Origin: Pontibacter rufus
GTDB lineage: Bacteria; Bacteroidota; Bacteroidia; Cytophagales; Hymenobacteraceae
Direction: 5' to 3'
Assembly: GCF_015694705.1 (NCBI RefSeq)
Contig: NZ_JADQDR010000008.1
Span: 1-64,000 of the forward strand
DNA length: 64,000 nucleotides
Position 1 is the stretch's first letter. Every line of letters begins with the position of its first letter. A program made the translations under genes and the position numbers. The notes beneath the pieces are model-generated. The model saw only the letters and a list, made by a program, of their open reading frames with translations. It made no database searches and was not told the origin of the DNA. Positions 1 through 8,034 of the stretch are shown piece by piece.

Positions 1-10
1 GTTTATAAAT

Positions 11-49
11 GTAAAAAGCCTGCAAACAATCGTTTTGCAGGCTTTTTAC
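11..49. terminator. Hairpin terminator downstream of tRNA-Glu
   Basis: Arms at 11-26 and 33-49 (core aaaaagcctgcaaa and ttttgcaggcttttt) form a long stem with a short loop, with A and T tracts on both sides, so it could act in both directions. It lies just past the 3' end of the minus-strand tRNA-Glu and probably ends that transcript. Confidence 0.75.
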
Positions 50-70
50 TGAATTTAGTATGATAATTAG

Positions 71-142
71 TAGTCCGTAGGGGAATCGAACCCCTGTTGC
101 CAGAATGAAAATCTGAAGTCCTAACCCCTAGACGAACGGACC
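71..142 (-). tRNA. tRNA-Glu (anticodon TTC)
   Basis: Read on the minus strand, this 72-nt stretch folds into a cloverleaf. The acceptor GGTCCGT (at 142-136) pairs with ACGGACT, with one G-U pair, next to the discriminator A at 71. The T arm contains GGTTCGATTCC. The seven-base anticodon loop TTTTCAT has TTC at its centre (plus-strand 107-109). CCA is not encoded. A TATCTTTG promoter element lies 20 nt upstream and a hairpin terminator follows. Confidence 0.95.
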
Positions 143-162
143 TTATTGCCTGATTGCGGGTG

Positions 163-170
163 CAAAGATA
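163..170 (-). promoter_or_regulatory. Bacteroidota -7 promoter element for tRNA-Glu
   Basis: The minus strand reads TATCTTTG, matching the Bacteroidota sigma consensus TAnnTTTG, 20 nt upstream of the tRNA 5' end. The position suits a short leader that is processed off. Confidence 0.6.
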
Positions 171-335
171 GCGGGTGATTCCGTATTAACAAGAGCCTGT
201 ATAGATTTTTTTCACCTATAGAAAACAGCAGAGTACTTCTGCTGAAATTTTCGACCTGGAGCCGTTTTCGTTTTAACCATTAAAGCCTGCTTGCGTTTAA
301 GTAAGCACATGTTTAATTAACTAATAACTGCCAGC

Positions 336-611
336 ATGGCCAGACAGGTACGATACGAAGGCATTAAGCCGGAGGCTTTTGACTCATTAAAAGATAAACT
401 TAAACAGATGGGGCTGCACCTGCAGGGGAACAACGGCAGCTTTAGCGAGAAAGGTGTATCGGGTAAGTATACTTACATCCCCGAAAACGAAACCCTCGCT
501 ATTGAGGAACTGAAAGTGGGATTCCCGGCAAGTATGATGCTTTCGGCCGACAGCCTGCAGCAACGCATGACGGAAATGATTGTGCAGCAGGGCGGCCGTG
601 CTTCAGCCTGA
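336..611 (+). CDS. Small conserved hypothetical protein (91 aa)
   Basis: No family was recognised. The product is a soluble 91-residue protein with no signal peptide or membrane segment, and a mixed alpha/beta pattern. An amphipathic N-terminal helix around PEAFDSLKDKLKQMG is followed by short strands. The gene starts with ATG and is followed 71 nt later by another small protein gene on the same strand, so the two may be co-transcribed. Codon use matches the neighbours. The coding sequence contains the 14-bp palindrome gtaagtatacttac (463-476), which includes both orientations of the heptamer enriched across this window. Confidence 0.75.
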   Translation: MARQVRYEGIKPEAFDSLKDKLKQMGLHLQGNNGSFSEKGVSGKYTYIPENETLAIEELKVGFPASMMLSADSLQQRMTEMIVQQGGRASA

Positions 612-682
612 CAAGGCAGCCTTTGTTTAACCGATGCCGTATACTGAAATTGAACAAAACCTTTGAACAGAATTTAAGAACT

Positions 683-1018
683 ATGGAAAACAACGCATCA
701 CAAAACCAGCAGAAAAATCAGGATAATACCAAATCAAGTCAAAGCGAGCAGAAGCATGGATCAGATCAGGGAGGTGTGCTGTCGCTGTTGCAGCCGCATG
801 ATATGTCTAAAACAGTAGAATCTGCGCTGCATGTGTTTCAGGGCAATCATGAAAAACTGCCGGACCTCATGCAGGATGTTGGCATAATTATATCAAAAGC
901 GACCAAGCGCTTTACAACAACGCAACTTATACTTACAGCCGGAGCGCTCACCATCGGCGCCATACTGCTGGCCCGCTACAGCACCAACGATGACTACGAG
1001 TATGCAGAAGCATCTTAA
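683..1018 (+). CDS. Small single-pass membrane protein, hypothetical (111 aa)
   Basis: The N-terminal 30 residues are polar and rich in Gln, Asn, Ser and Lys. A central amphipathic stretch (about 40-75) follows. One transmembrane helix spans about residues 80-98, and the tail is short and acidic (TNDDYEYAEAS). A longer frame opens at a TTG at 623, but the ATG at 683 was chosen because the upstream extension is basic, has no clear ribosome site and lies in the spacer after the previous gene. No family recognised. A strong terminator follows at 1155-1201. Confidence 0.65.
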   Translation: MENNASQNQQKNQDNTKSSQSEQKHGSDQGGVLSLLQPHDMSKTVESALHVFQGNHEKLPDLMQDVGIIISKATKRFTTTQLILTAGALTIGAILLARYSTNDDYEYAEAS

Positions 1019-1154
1019 GTGATCTACGTATCAGGGGCATAAGGACAGCTGCAGGTTTATACACCGGAGGTTTATCCGGCCGCAACGCTTTGATTAAAAG
1101 CATTTATACTTGGCAGGTTTTGTGCTAATATTGCTGATACATACATCTTTGTCA

Positions 1155-1201
1155 CTAAAAAGAAAGCCCCCGGCCTGTCAAGCCGGGGGCTTTCTTTTTA
1201 G
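1155..1201. terminator. Strong bidirectional hairpin terminator
   Basis: The arms aagaaagcccccggc and gccgggggctttctt flank a loop of about 7 nt (ctgtcaa), with A and T tracts on both sides. It ends the small-protein pair and insulates the SIMPL gene. Confidence 0.85.
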
Positions 1202-1312
1202 CAGAGCCTTAATGCTTCCGGAAATTGGTACGCCTTTTGATTAAGCCTGATCTATATAAAAGAAGGCTATATTTACGTTAAGCCGGCCTGATATCATCTT
1301 AAAAATAAAACC

Positions 1313-2023
1313 ATGAAAAAAACAAAATGGATTACGCTTCTTGTGTTACTTTTTGGTGTAATGCAGGTGCAGGCACAGCAGCAGATAATGCCTCCGCTTG
1401 TCCACGTGAACGGAGTGGGAGAAATTAAAGCGCAACCGGATCAGGTGCTGTTGAACTTCGGCGTGGAAACGCGTGAAAGGAGCCTGGAAGAAGCCCGGAA
1501 ACAAACGGATGCCAAAGCGGCTGCCGTTATCAATTATCTGAAGAAGCAGGGCGTGGATGCTAAAAATATACAGACATCCTATGTAAATGTGCAGCCTGTT
1601 TATAACAACGGAGAGTATGGCAAACCTGCTCCGGACTTTTATGTAGCGCAGAAGAGTATGACGGTGCTGATAAAGAAGCTGGATAAATTCGATGCATTGC
1701 TGTCGGGGCTGTACGCACAGGGAGTTAACCGGGTGGACGGAATTTCTTTTCAGCTGTCGGATGTGGAGAAGTATAAAGCCGAGGCCCGCAAGCGGGCTGT
1801 GCAGGATGCCAGGCAGAAGGCTGTTGCACTTACCTCGGAGCTTGGCGCCAAATTAGGGCGCGTGTATGCGATAAACGAAAATAGTTATAATGATGGCGGT
1901 CCAAGGCCGGTATATGCCAAAGCCATGATGGAATCGGCTGCCTACGATCAGAGTGGGCCGTCGATAGCCGGCGGTGAGGTAGTGGTAACCTCAACGGTAG
2001 CCGTCAGCTTTATAATTGAATAG
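1313..2023 (+). CDS. Secreted SIMPL-domain protein (DUF541)
   Basis: The 236-aa product begins with a clear signal peptide (residues 1-21, basic start, hydrophobic core, cleavage after VQA). The rest matches the SIMPL/DUF541 family: the opening VHVNGVGEIKAQPDQ, the central region around YFVAQKSMTVLIKKLDKF and the closing beta strand are typical. Family members are periplasmic or surface proteins of poorly defined role, one of which was named for interaction with a signalling kinase in mouse; a function cannot be assigned here. The gene stands alone between two strong terminators (1155-1201 and 2049-2096), so it is a single transcription unit. Confidence 0.88.
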   Translation: MKKTKWITLLVLLFGVMQVQAQQQIMPPLVHVNGVGEIKAQPDQVLLNFGVETRERSLEEARKQTDAKAAAVINYLKKQGVDAKNIQTSYVNVQPVYNNGEYGKPAPDFYVAQKSMTVLIKKLDKFDALLSGLYAQGVNRVDGISFQLSDVEKYKAEARKRAVQDARQKAVALTSELGAKLGRVYAINENSYNDGGPRPVYAKAMMESAAYDQSGPSIAGGEVVVTSTVAVSFIIE

Positions 2024-2048
2024 GCAAGTATAAGCACGTATAACTTAG

Positions 2049-2096
2049 AGTATAAAAGAGGGCGCCGGCAAAACTGCCGGCGCCCTCTTTTATACT
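2049..2096. terminator. Bidirectional terminator containing the window-wide heptamer
   Basis: The arms agtataaaagagggcgccgg and ccggcgccctcttttatact surround a loop of about 7 nt. It sits between convergent genes (SIMPL on plus, 2107-3117 on minus). The outer arm ends carry AGTATA and TATACT, the word that is over-represented across the window. Confidence 0.85.
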
Positions 2097-2106
2097 TACC
2101 GGACTA

Positions 2107-3117
2107 TTACATATACAGGCTTCGCTCAAATTGTGCGATGGGCCTGAACTGATTTTGCTCGTCAAGCAGGAAGCTGACAGGCTGCTGTGCGCCGAATTTG
2201 AGAATGTCCTGCTCCCGTATGTCCCAGGGCTTCAGCATTTCCTCCAGCATGTGGGCATAGGTTGCCATTTCCCAGGGGTTAAAGATTTCACTCGTTACGT
2301 CATCAATCAGGGTGTCAAGCGTCAGGTGATCATCACTGGGTTTGGGAGAACGGATGAAGTATTCGGGGATAACATTAAAAATGTAAGCGGCATAAAATAT
2401 GCGTGCCTTAAACTCCGCTGCCTGCACCGGGTGTAGCTGCTTTCCTTCGACCAGCTGCTGCAGTTTACCCAGCGCTCTGCGGATAATGCCGTTGTCGAGT
2501 AAAGTACAAACAATGGTAACCGCGCCGATCTTGATGCTGAAAGCCATCGTGCGGAGTTCGTCTTGGTAGGCAAACGGTATATCATCTTCTGTCGGGCTTA
2601 CTTCCAACAGGAAAAGCGAGCAGGGCAGAAAATCAGAGAAAACCATAGGTACACGCAATGACTGCAGCACTTTAAACAGCTCCCTGAATTTGCCCAGCAT
2701 TTTCGGATCTTCGCTGATAGGGTACTGCGGTTGTATAAGCGGATCCATTTCTTTGATAAGTTCTGTTGCCAGGGTGCCATAGTACATTTTGCCAATCCAC
2801 TGAAACAGGCGCTGTGGCTCTAGGGATTTTATACCGTCAAGCCCCTGATCGGCGGCTTTGGCAACTTCCTCCTCCAAAGGTAAAATATGCTGCGTATGGC
2901 AATGCCCGCAGCAGGGTATGGTAAGTTGCCGGTAGGTCGTTACACTTTTGTCGAGCAGCAGCAGCTCTTTGTCATGTAAATTATACTTTTGCTGTAGCCA
3001 TTCGCCAAAAACGGGTGTGCGCTGTTCGGTGGTGATGGTCGTGCCGCATAAGAAACAATGCGCATCGCTGAACTGCATGTTCTCGAAAGGGTCGTAGAGG
3101 GTTAAGTGCTGCATCAT
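2107..3117 (-). CDS. Conserved hypothetical protein with two CxxC pairs (336 aa)
   Basis: No named family recognised. The N-terminus has two zinc-knuckle-like pairs, C21-x2-C24 (CFLCG) and C70-x2-C73 (CCGHC), about 46 residues apart, as in treble-clef or HNH-type zinc folds. The remaining 260 residues are mostly helical, with no signal peptide. An HNH nuclease ancestry is possible, but no convincing catalytic His-Asn-His was seen, so no activity is claimed. Expression is probably driven by the TATCTTTG element 17 nt upstream. It is convergent with the SIMPL gene. Confidence 0.75.
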   Translation of the reverse strand: MMQHLTLYDPFENMQFSDAHCFLCGTTITTEQRTPVFGEWLQQKYNLHDKELLLLDKSVTTYRQLTIPCCGHCHTQHILPLEEEVAKAADQGLDGIKSLEPQRLFQWIGKMYYGTLATELIKEMDPLIQPQYPISEDPKMLGKFRELFKVLQSLRVPMVFSDFLPCSLFLLEVSPTEDDIPFAYQDELRTMAFSIKIGAVTIVCTLLDNGIIRRALGKLQQLVEGKQLHPVQAAEFKARIFYAAYIFNVIPEYFIRSPKPSDDHLTLDTLIDDVTSEIFNPWEMATYAHMLEEMLKPWDIREQDILKFGAQQPVSFLLDEQNQFRPIAQFERSLYM

Positions 3118-3133
3118 CTGGTTATCTGAGCTG

Positions 3134-3141
3134 CAAAGATA
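3134..3141 (-). promoter_or_regulatory. -7 promoter element of the CxxC-protein gene
   Basis: The minus strand reads TATCTTTG (consensus TAnnTTTG), 16 nt upstream of the ATG at 3117. This implies a very short 5' untranslated region. Confidence 0.5.
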
Positions 3142-3281
3142 CGACAGCAGGCCACGAGTTCCGAATGGTTTATACCTGATGCAGCAACAGGTGCATTTAA
3201 CTTAAAACTTGAGGCACAATTTATACTTGGTTTTTATACTTGCTGGGGTAAAGAATAAGCAGGAGACAGGAAAGAAAAATT

Positions 3282-3672
3282 AACAGCAAGCCTGTAAGCC
3301 GGGTTCTGTCGCAGCGCCCCGAAAGGCGCTGCGTTCTTATCATTTATCTAGGCCTGCGCTCGCGCGCAGGCTCCATCGACCTACCCACTGGCATCGGACG
3401 AGCAGCCCTTAGCTCCGCCGAAGCGAAGCGCTGCCAGCCTATTTGGTCTTTCAACTCCTAAGGTTTACCCAGCCGGACTGGTCACCCAGCCGCTGGTGCG
3501 CTCTTACCGCACCTTTTCACCCTTACCAGCACAAGGCTGGCGGTAATTTTCTGTGGCACTGGCTGTATTCCGGTTGCCCGGAACCCTTCCCGTTAGGAAG
3601 TAGGATGCTCTGCGTTGCCCGGACTTTCCTCCCCGAAAATATTCGCGGCGATAAGACGGCTTGCTGCTAATT
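3282..3672 (-). ncRNA. rnpB: RNase P RNA (catalytic subunit)
   Basis: The minus strand carries the diagnostic conserved core: the P4 5' half GAGGAAAGTCCGGGC (near 3630), GGTAAGGGTGAAAAGGTGCGG (near 3520) and ACAGAACCCGGCTTAC at the 3' end (near 3300). The 5' end TTAGCAGCAAG pairs with the 3' CTTGCTGTT to close P1. The long GC helix around 3310-3335 (gcagcgcc and ggcgctgc) and the helix around 3355-3372 (gcctgcgc and gcgcaggc) are typical hairpins. Ends are good to a few nucleotides. Role: 5' maturation of tRNAs. A 75-codon plus-strand reading frame inside it is coincidental. Confidence 0.95.
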
Positions 3673-3681
3673 TTATACCTG

Positions 3682-3689
3682 CAAAGATA
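3682..3689 (-). promoter_or_regulatory. -7 promoter element of rnpB
   Basis: The minus strand reads TATCTTTG about 10 nt before the RNA 5' end, matching TAnnTTTG. The expected -33 region falls inside the perfect hairpin at 3694-3720. Confidence 0.65.
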
Positions 3690-3693
3690 GTAA

Positions 3694-3720
3694 CAATTCT
3701 GAAGCGCAGCTTCAGAATTG
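3694..3720. terminator. Perfect 12-bp hairpin between the Smr gene and rnpB
   Basis: caattctgaagc (3694-3705) and gcttcagaattg (3709-3720) form a perfect 12-bp stem with a 3-nt loop. It follows the end of the minus-strand Smr gene, but the run of T after it is weak. It also covers the -33 region of the rnpB promoter. Terminator is the default reading; a protein-binding site is possible. Confidence 0.5.
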
Positions 3721-3760
3721 AGTTATGAGTTAAGTAGAGTATATAGATGTGCCAATTTCA

Positions 3761-3795
3761 AACTCGGAATTCGGAACTCTTAACTCGGAACTGAT
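3761..3795. repeat. Heptad-periodic repeat (AACTCGG type), five units
   Basis: Five consecutive seven-base units: AACTCGG, AATTCGG, AACTCTT, AACTCGG, AACTGAT. It lies in the spacer just beyond the 3' end of the Smr gene. Related seven-base periodic arrays occur at 17369, 23097 and 38371. Confidence 0.7.
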
Positions 3796-3799
3796 AAAG

Positions 3800-4750
3800 C
3801 TATCTGAGCCTTACCAGTGTGGCGCCGTAGCCGAATTTTTCTTTGCGGGCGTCTTCAAAAAAGCGGATGCCGGGGGTGCGGCTCAGCTGCTTCTGGATTT
3901 CCTTGCGCAGAATGCCATTTCCGGTGCCATGTATAAAGATGATTTCGTGCATGTTGGCCGCCATGGCGCGTTCCAGCGCATCCTGGAAACGCTCCAGTTG
4001 CAGCTTCAGCATGGCGCTGTTGCTCATGCCACTATAATCCTCCACCAGTTTATCAATGTGCAGATCAACCTCATGCTCCGGCGCCTGCAGTTTGAAGTTC
4101 TCGTTTTTGGCAGCAGCATCAACCAACTGTTCCTGAATTTTATCAGTGTCCAGCGGTACTGCTTTCTGGTCGAGCTGAAAGACGTAGGCTTCCTTGTTGA
4201 GCACCGGCGCTGTTTTTTTGCTCTTGTAGAACGAACTGGCTTTGAAAGCCACACGTTTGGTAACCGGTTCAAAAAGAGCGGGAGCGCCGTTGCGGTGCCG
4301 CATAAACTGCACCACCAGGTTGGGCCACTTCTCGAAATCTTTCAGATGCAGGTGCGTAATTACGCGGGTACCTTTTGGGTTGATCTTGTCGTTTTGCAGG
4401 CCGCGGTAGCGGTTGTCGCGCTCCTCGCCGCTTGTGAATAGTATATCGTAATCGGTGTTGTTGATAATCGTAGCCGCCAGTAGTTCCTCCGACTGGTGCA
4501 CCAAAGCCAGGTAAATACCCTGCGAGGCTAGAACCGGCGCGGCAGGCTCTTTCCGGGTGCTTGGTTGCGGTGCATCGTCTTTGTTCAGGAACTTTGCCTC
4601 CTCCGAAGAAATGACCACTACCTCGCGGCGGGACACAGGTATGGTAAAGTCGTTGTCGATGGCAACTTCTACAATGCCGTTCTCTAAAATGCGGGTGATG
4701 ATGCCTTCCTCACGGCCCGACATCAGGCGCACGCGATCTCCTATATTCAT
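3800..4750 (-). CDS. Smr domain protein of the DUF2027 type
   Basis: The 316-aa product has a small N-terminal barrel-like domain (MNIGDRVRLM..., residues 1-48), a linker, a central beta-rich domain (about 75-200) and a C-terminal Smr domain (about 226-316). The Smr signature is visible as EVDLHIDKL (227-235) and HGTGNG (274-279). Smr domains, named for the C-terminal part of MutS2, are nucleic-acid binding and often endonucleolytic on branched DNA or on RNA near stalled ribosomes. DUF2027 proteins are typical of Bacteroidota and the precise role is unknown. It is a single gene with no evident operon partner. Confidence 0.88.
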   Translation of the reverse strand: MNIGDRVRLMSGREEGIITRILENGIVEVAIDNDFTIPVSRREVVVISSEEAKFLNKDDAPQPSTRKEPAAPVLASQGIYLALVHQSEELLAATIINNTDYDILFTSGEERDNRYRGLQNDKINPKGTRVITHLHLKDFEKWPNLVVQFMRHRNGAPALFEPVTKRVAFKASSFYKSKKTAPVLNKEAYVFQLDQKAVPLDTDKIQEQLVDAAAKNENFKLQAPEHEVDLHIDKLVEDYSGMSNSAMLKLQLERFQDALERAMAANMHEIIFIHGTGNGILRKEIQKQLSRTPGIRFFEDARKEKFGYGATLVRLR

Positions 4751-4877
4751 GGTTTTGTTTTTCGTTTGTCGTTGATCGATGCATCCGGCAAAGTATAGTC
4801 GCGGGCATATGCGCCCTTATACATGGTCAGGCTGCATCTACACAAAAGTACGAGGTTTTATAGAAAGAGGCGCAGGT

Positions 4878-5777
4878 TTAAAAGTATAGCGCATGCACCC
4901 TGAAGCCGCTCTTGCTGTTATACGCCAGCGCCGGAGCAGGCACTTTAACCATGCTGAGCACGTAAAGGGCTGTATTGAGGAGCTTGCTTTTGCCCCGGAA
5001 CTGCATCAGATTTAAATCGGGACTAAGGTAAAACTGGCGGTGCGCCTGCAGGCCCAGTGCCTGGTTGCCGGTTGCACTGTTAAAAACCATTTCTTCAGCG
5101 CCATAGCCCACGGCTATACTTAACCACCTCGGGAATTTGCTTTCCTCCTTCAGAAAGTCGGCCACGTTTACCGAAAGCCAGTAGGTCTGGCCATTGTAAT
5201 CTTTGAGTGCCTGCTCTGCCAGGCTGCTACCCAGTACATCCGGCCGTAAGCGGGCGTAGCGGGTAGTATGAAAAGAATACTTGGGCATAATGCGTATGTC
5301 GTGCCAGGCCAGTTCCTGCGCCACCACGGCGGCGGCGCCCAGCGTGTTGGCTGCCAGATCAGTCACCGAAGCGCCATACGCTGACTGATATCCGTCAAAC
5401 ACTTCGATGGGCGTTTGCAGCGCCACGCCCAGCAACCCGCCGTAAAGTATGGCTTTCTTTTCGGGCACGCCCGCGTAGCGCAGCAGGTCTATTCCGGCAC
5501 GGCTCTCCTGAAAAGCTCCCCAGAAATGGCCGGCTTTGTCTACCTGCTTCCACCCGGCGGCATCGTTAAAAAAATGAAAGTTTGTACGATCCTGTTCGCT
5601 ATACCACGCGGTATTCAGCGATACCAGCATCGCGGTATAACCTGCACCAAACGTTGTGCCCAGTACCAGCAGGCGCTTCCCGTTTACTGCGGCTGTATCT
5701 GCCACTGCCTGTGCCATACTTAGCCGGGGCAGGCAAAGCAGCAGCAAACATAAAGCAAATATCAGTCGCCGGCGCAT
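4878..5777 (-). CDS. DUF2279 family exported protein
   Basis: The 299-aa product begins MRRRLIF, a strong signal peptide (about 1-23). It contains the DUF2279 core around GWKQVDKAGHFWGAF (76-89), with the D80-K81 and H84 that typify the family, followed by two hydrophobic segments (about 105-150). The C-terminal half looks beta-rich and may be membrane-associated. The frame runs 24 codons further upstream, but the ATG at 5777 was chosen because the signal peptide begins there and a TATCTTTG promoter element sits only 5 nt upstream, so the longer form could not be made from that promoter. Function unknown. Confidence 0.8.
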   Translation of the reverse strand: MRRRLIFALCLLLLCLPRLSMAQAVADTAAVNGKRLLVLGTTFGAGYTAMLVSLNTAWYSEQDRTNFHFFNDAAGWKQVDKAGHFWGAFQESRAGIDLLRYAGVPEKKAILYGGLLGVALQTPIEVFDGYQSAYGASVTDLAANTLGAAAVVAQELAWHDIRIMPKYSFHTTRYARLRPDVLGSSLAEQALKDYNGQTYWLSVNVADFLKEESKFPRWLSIAVGYGAEEMVFNSATGNQALGLQAHRQFYLSPDLNLMQFRGKSKLLNTALYVLSMVKVPAPALAYNSKSGFRVHALYF

Positions 5778-5782
5778 AAGTC

Positions 5783-5790
5783 CAAAGATA
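5783..5790 (-). promoter_or_regulatory. -7 promoter element directly abutting a start codon
   Basis: The minus strand reads TATCTTTG, then 5 nt (GACTT), then ATG. With the usual spacing of this element to the transcription start, the message would be leaderless or nearly so. Confidence 0.55.
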
Positions 5791-5856
5791 CAGGCTTTCC
5801 TGCAGCAATCAGTAAGTATCTGCAAAACTGATAATGCTACCACCTGCATCAGATGA

Positions 5857-6076
5857 GAGCATGTTTAAATTCATAACTTTCTGATTTTCAAAGAAATGCC
5901 ACATTTTAATGGGTAATTCCGCAATGGAAAACACTTAGAAAGACTTATTTCACCATAAATCCACACCTAATTTGATGAATGGTGAGGGTTGATACCACAG
6001 TTTAGCAGAATTAAGAAGGGTCTTCTGACACTTATCTGATGGATTTCCTTTGTCAATTAAAAATTTAAACATGCTC
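5857..6076. mobile_element. MITE-like element, 220 bp, with 15-bp terminal inverted repeats
   Basis: The left end gagcatgtttaaatt (5857-5871) and right end aatttaaacatgctc (6062-6076) are perfect 15-bp inverted repeats. Both sides are flanked by TGA (5854-5856 and 6077-6079), consistent with a 3-bp target duplication such as the TNA type made by some IS5-family elements. The 190-bp interior is AT-rich and has no reading frame of useful length, so the element would be non-autonomous and need a transposase elsewhere. Family assignment is inference. Confidence 0.6.
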
Positions 6077-6079
6077 TGA

Positions 6080-6310
6080 AGACAAGTTGCCTTAGTTCTG
6101 CAAAGAATCTCCTTTTCTCAGGAAAAGGAGGTAAGATTTGCCAAAGCCCTGGTTATAGATGCGGCAGGATCTCATAGATGGTCTACAGGGCCGGATGTTG
6201 TGCTTGCCGCTGTAAATGCGTATCATAACGGCGGCAAAGCCTCTGATCATCATTTGGGTTTATACCTGAGGCAGGATGCAGCAACAAGCGACATGCCGCG
6301 ATTGGTATGA
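6080..6310 (+). pseudogene. Possible gene remnant, start codon lost
   Basis: A stop-free frame of 76 codons runs from the right edge of the MITE-like element to a TGA at 6308. It has no plausible start codon but reads like protein (segments RFAKALVIDAAGSHRW, STGPDVVLAAVNAYHNGG, HHLGLYLRQDAATSD). The alternation of hydrophobic residues and the lack of rare codons suggest a decayed gene tail rather than random sequence. The STGPDVV...NGG pattern faintly recalls serine beta-lactamase-like proteins, which is too weak to name. The rest of the 5778-6562 spacer holds the MITE-like element and AT-rich promoter-like sequence before the next gene. Confidence 0.3.
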
Positions 6311-6562
6311 ATGGAGCAGAAAGCCATGGATAAGCCCGGACTTATTACCTGTTTAAAACTTATCTGAACCTCAGCCCCATTTTTTAGCGTATTTTCCATC
6401 TCAATACCAGAATTGCTTATTTTTTATAAGAATGGTAAAATTTAACCGCATTTAATTTGTACTTTAGATTTTTGAAGTTTGTCCTGTTGGTTTTTGGCCT
6501 ATTACACGGCAAGCTGATACGAAAGTATGATGTATAATGAGCTATGAATAATTTAAGTATAA

Positions 6563-7855
6563 ATGAGTAAGCTGAACTGCCGAAACAGGACTTCCCGTAG
6601 CAACGGGCTCTGCTTTTGTCTTTGTGTTACTGTACTGATAAGCATCGCTTTGCCTGTTGCCGCGCAAAAAGTAAAGCGGAACAAATTAGTGCAGAAGATA
6701 ATGGAAGCGCATCCGGCTCAGTTCAAAAAAATACTGGACCACCCCGACAAATACCGGGTGCAGATCCTGTACACACAGATAAACCGGGATGCGCAGAACA
6801 AGCCTGCCTTTACTTCCTATGCTTACCGTTTGCGGCCTGAAGAATATTTTTACCCGGCCAGCACCGTAAAGCTGCCAACGGCACTGGTGGCTTTGGAGAA
6901 ACTGAACGAACTGCATATTGCCGGGCTCGATAAGTATACGCCCCTGCAGATCGACAGCGCTTATTCCCGCCAAAGCCCTGTTCGGGAAGACAGCACTGCA
7001 GAAAACGGGCTGCCTTCTGTGGCGCATTATGTCAAAAAAATATTTCTGGTGAGTGATAATGATGCTTTTAACCGGCTGTATGAGTTTGTAGGACAGCAAA
7101 AGCTGAATGAAACCTTACATGAGAAAGGCTTCACCGATGCACGTATCATTCACCGCCTGAATATTTTCAGAACGCCCGACGAAAACCGGCACACCAACCC
7201 TGTAACTTTTTATAAAGACAGCAAGATTGTGTATCAGCAGCCGCTGGTGTATAACCCGACACCTTTTCCGAACAAGCTGAAAGAAACCATGCTGGGCACC
7301 AGCCATGTCGAAAACGATCAGTTGGTGAATGGGCCCATGGACTTTTCGGGCAAGAACTTTATTTCGGTTCCATCGCTGCAGGGAATACTCAGAAGCGTTC
7401 TGTTTCCTGAATCGGTGCCGCCGCAGCAACGCTTCAACCTCACGCCCGATGATTATGCATTTGTTTACAAATACATGTCGATGCTGCCCCGCGAGAGCGA
7501 CTATCCGGCCTATGATCCAAAAGACTACCCAGACAGCTACGCGAAGTTTCTGATGTACGGAAACGAAAAGGAGCGCATTCCGGGCAACATCAGAATATTT
7601 AACAAAATAGGGGATGCTTACGGCTTTGCCATCGACAATGCGTATGTGGTAGATTTTGAAAATAAAGTGGAATTTATGCTGACGGCCGTGATTCTGGTAA
7701 ACGAAGACGGGAATATAAACGACGGGAAGTATGAATATGAAGAAATCGGATTTCCTTTTATGAGAGATTTGGGCCAGGCTGTTTATCAGTATGAATTAAA
7801 ACGTAAAAAGAAGCACCTGCCCAACCTGGATAAATTCCGGCTGGTGTATAATTAA
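6563..7855 (+). CDS. Exported serine hydrolase, class A beta-lactamase-like fold
   Basis: The 430-aa product has a hydrophobic export segment at about 17-34 ending in PVAAQ. The active-site motif SxxK is S100-T-V-K103 (YPASTVKLP) and the second motif is SDN at 164-166 (FLVSDNDAFN), both typical of the beta-lactamase enzyme family PF13354. Near the C-terminus NKIGDAYGF takes the place of the KTG box, with Ile in the middle. The protein is longer than true class A enzymes (about 290 aa) because of inserts around 190-330, so a role in cell-wall peptide metabolism or another amidase/esterase activity is as likely as resistance. It is monocistronic. Confidence 0.8.
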   Translation: MSKLNCRNRTSRSNGLCFCLCVTVLISIALPVAAQKVKRNKLVQKIMEAHPAQFKKILDHPDKYRVQILYTQINRDAQNKPAFTSYAYRLRPEEYFYPASTVKLPTALVALEKLNELHIAGLDKYTPLQIDSAYSRQSPVREDSTAENGLPSVAHYVKKIFLVSDNDAFNRLYEFVGQQKLNETLHEKGFTDARIIHRLNIFRTPDENRHTNPVTFYKDSKIVYQQPLVYNPTPFPNKLKETMLGTSHVENDQLVNGPMDFSGKNFISVPSLQGILRSVLFPESVPPQQRFNLTPDDYAFVYKYMSMLPRESDYPAYDPKDYPDSYAKFLMYGNEKERIPGNIRIFNKIGDAYGFAIDNAYVVDFENKVEFMLTAVILVNEDGNINDGKYEYEEIGFPFMRDLGQAVYQYELKRKKKHLPNLDKFRLVYN

Positions 7856-7864
7856 GGACCATAA

Positions 7865-7955
7865 TGCCTGCTTTTTGCCGCTATTGGTGTAAAGGCAGGT
7901 GCAAGGATACATTCAAAAAGCCCGCACTTTGGCTCAGGTAATAAAAGGCGGGCAG
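7865..7955 (+). terminator. Two successive weak hairpins after the serine hydrolase
   Basis: gcctgcttt (7865-7873) pairs imperfectly with aaaggcaggt (7891-7900). A second hairpin, gcccgc with gcgggc (7919-7953), follows and encloses tttggctcaggtaataaa. Together they probably end the hydrolase transcript before pyc. Confidence 0.4.
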
Positions 7956-8034
7956 CATTAATATAACAAATTTATATCAGGCCGGGCGTACTTACAGGTT
8001 CCCGGTTAGGTTTATACTTCATCTTGTTAGCTCT

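Noticed and set aside
3443..3670. 75-codon plus-strand frame
   Set aside because: Coincides with the RNase P RNA gene on the other strand and has no protein-like features.
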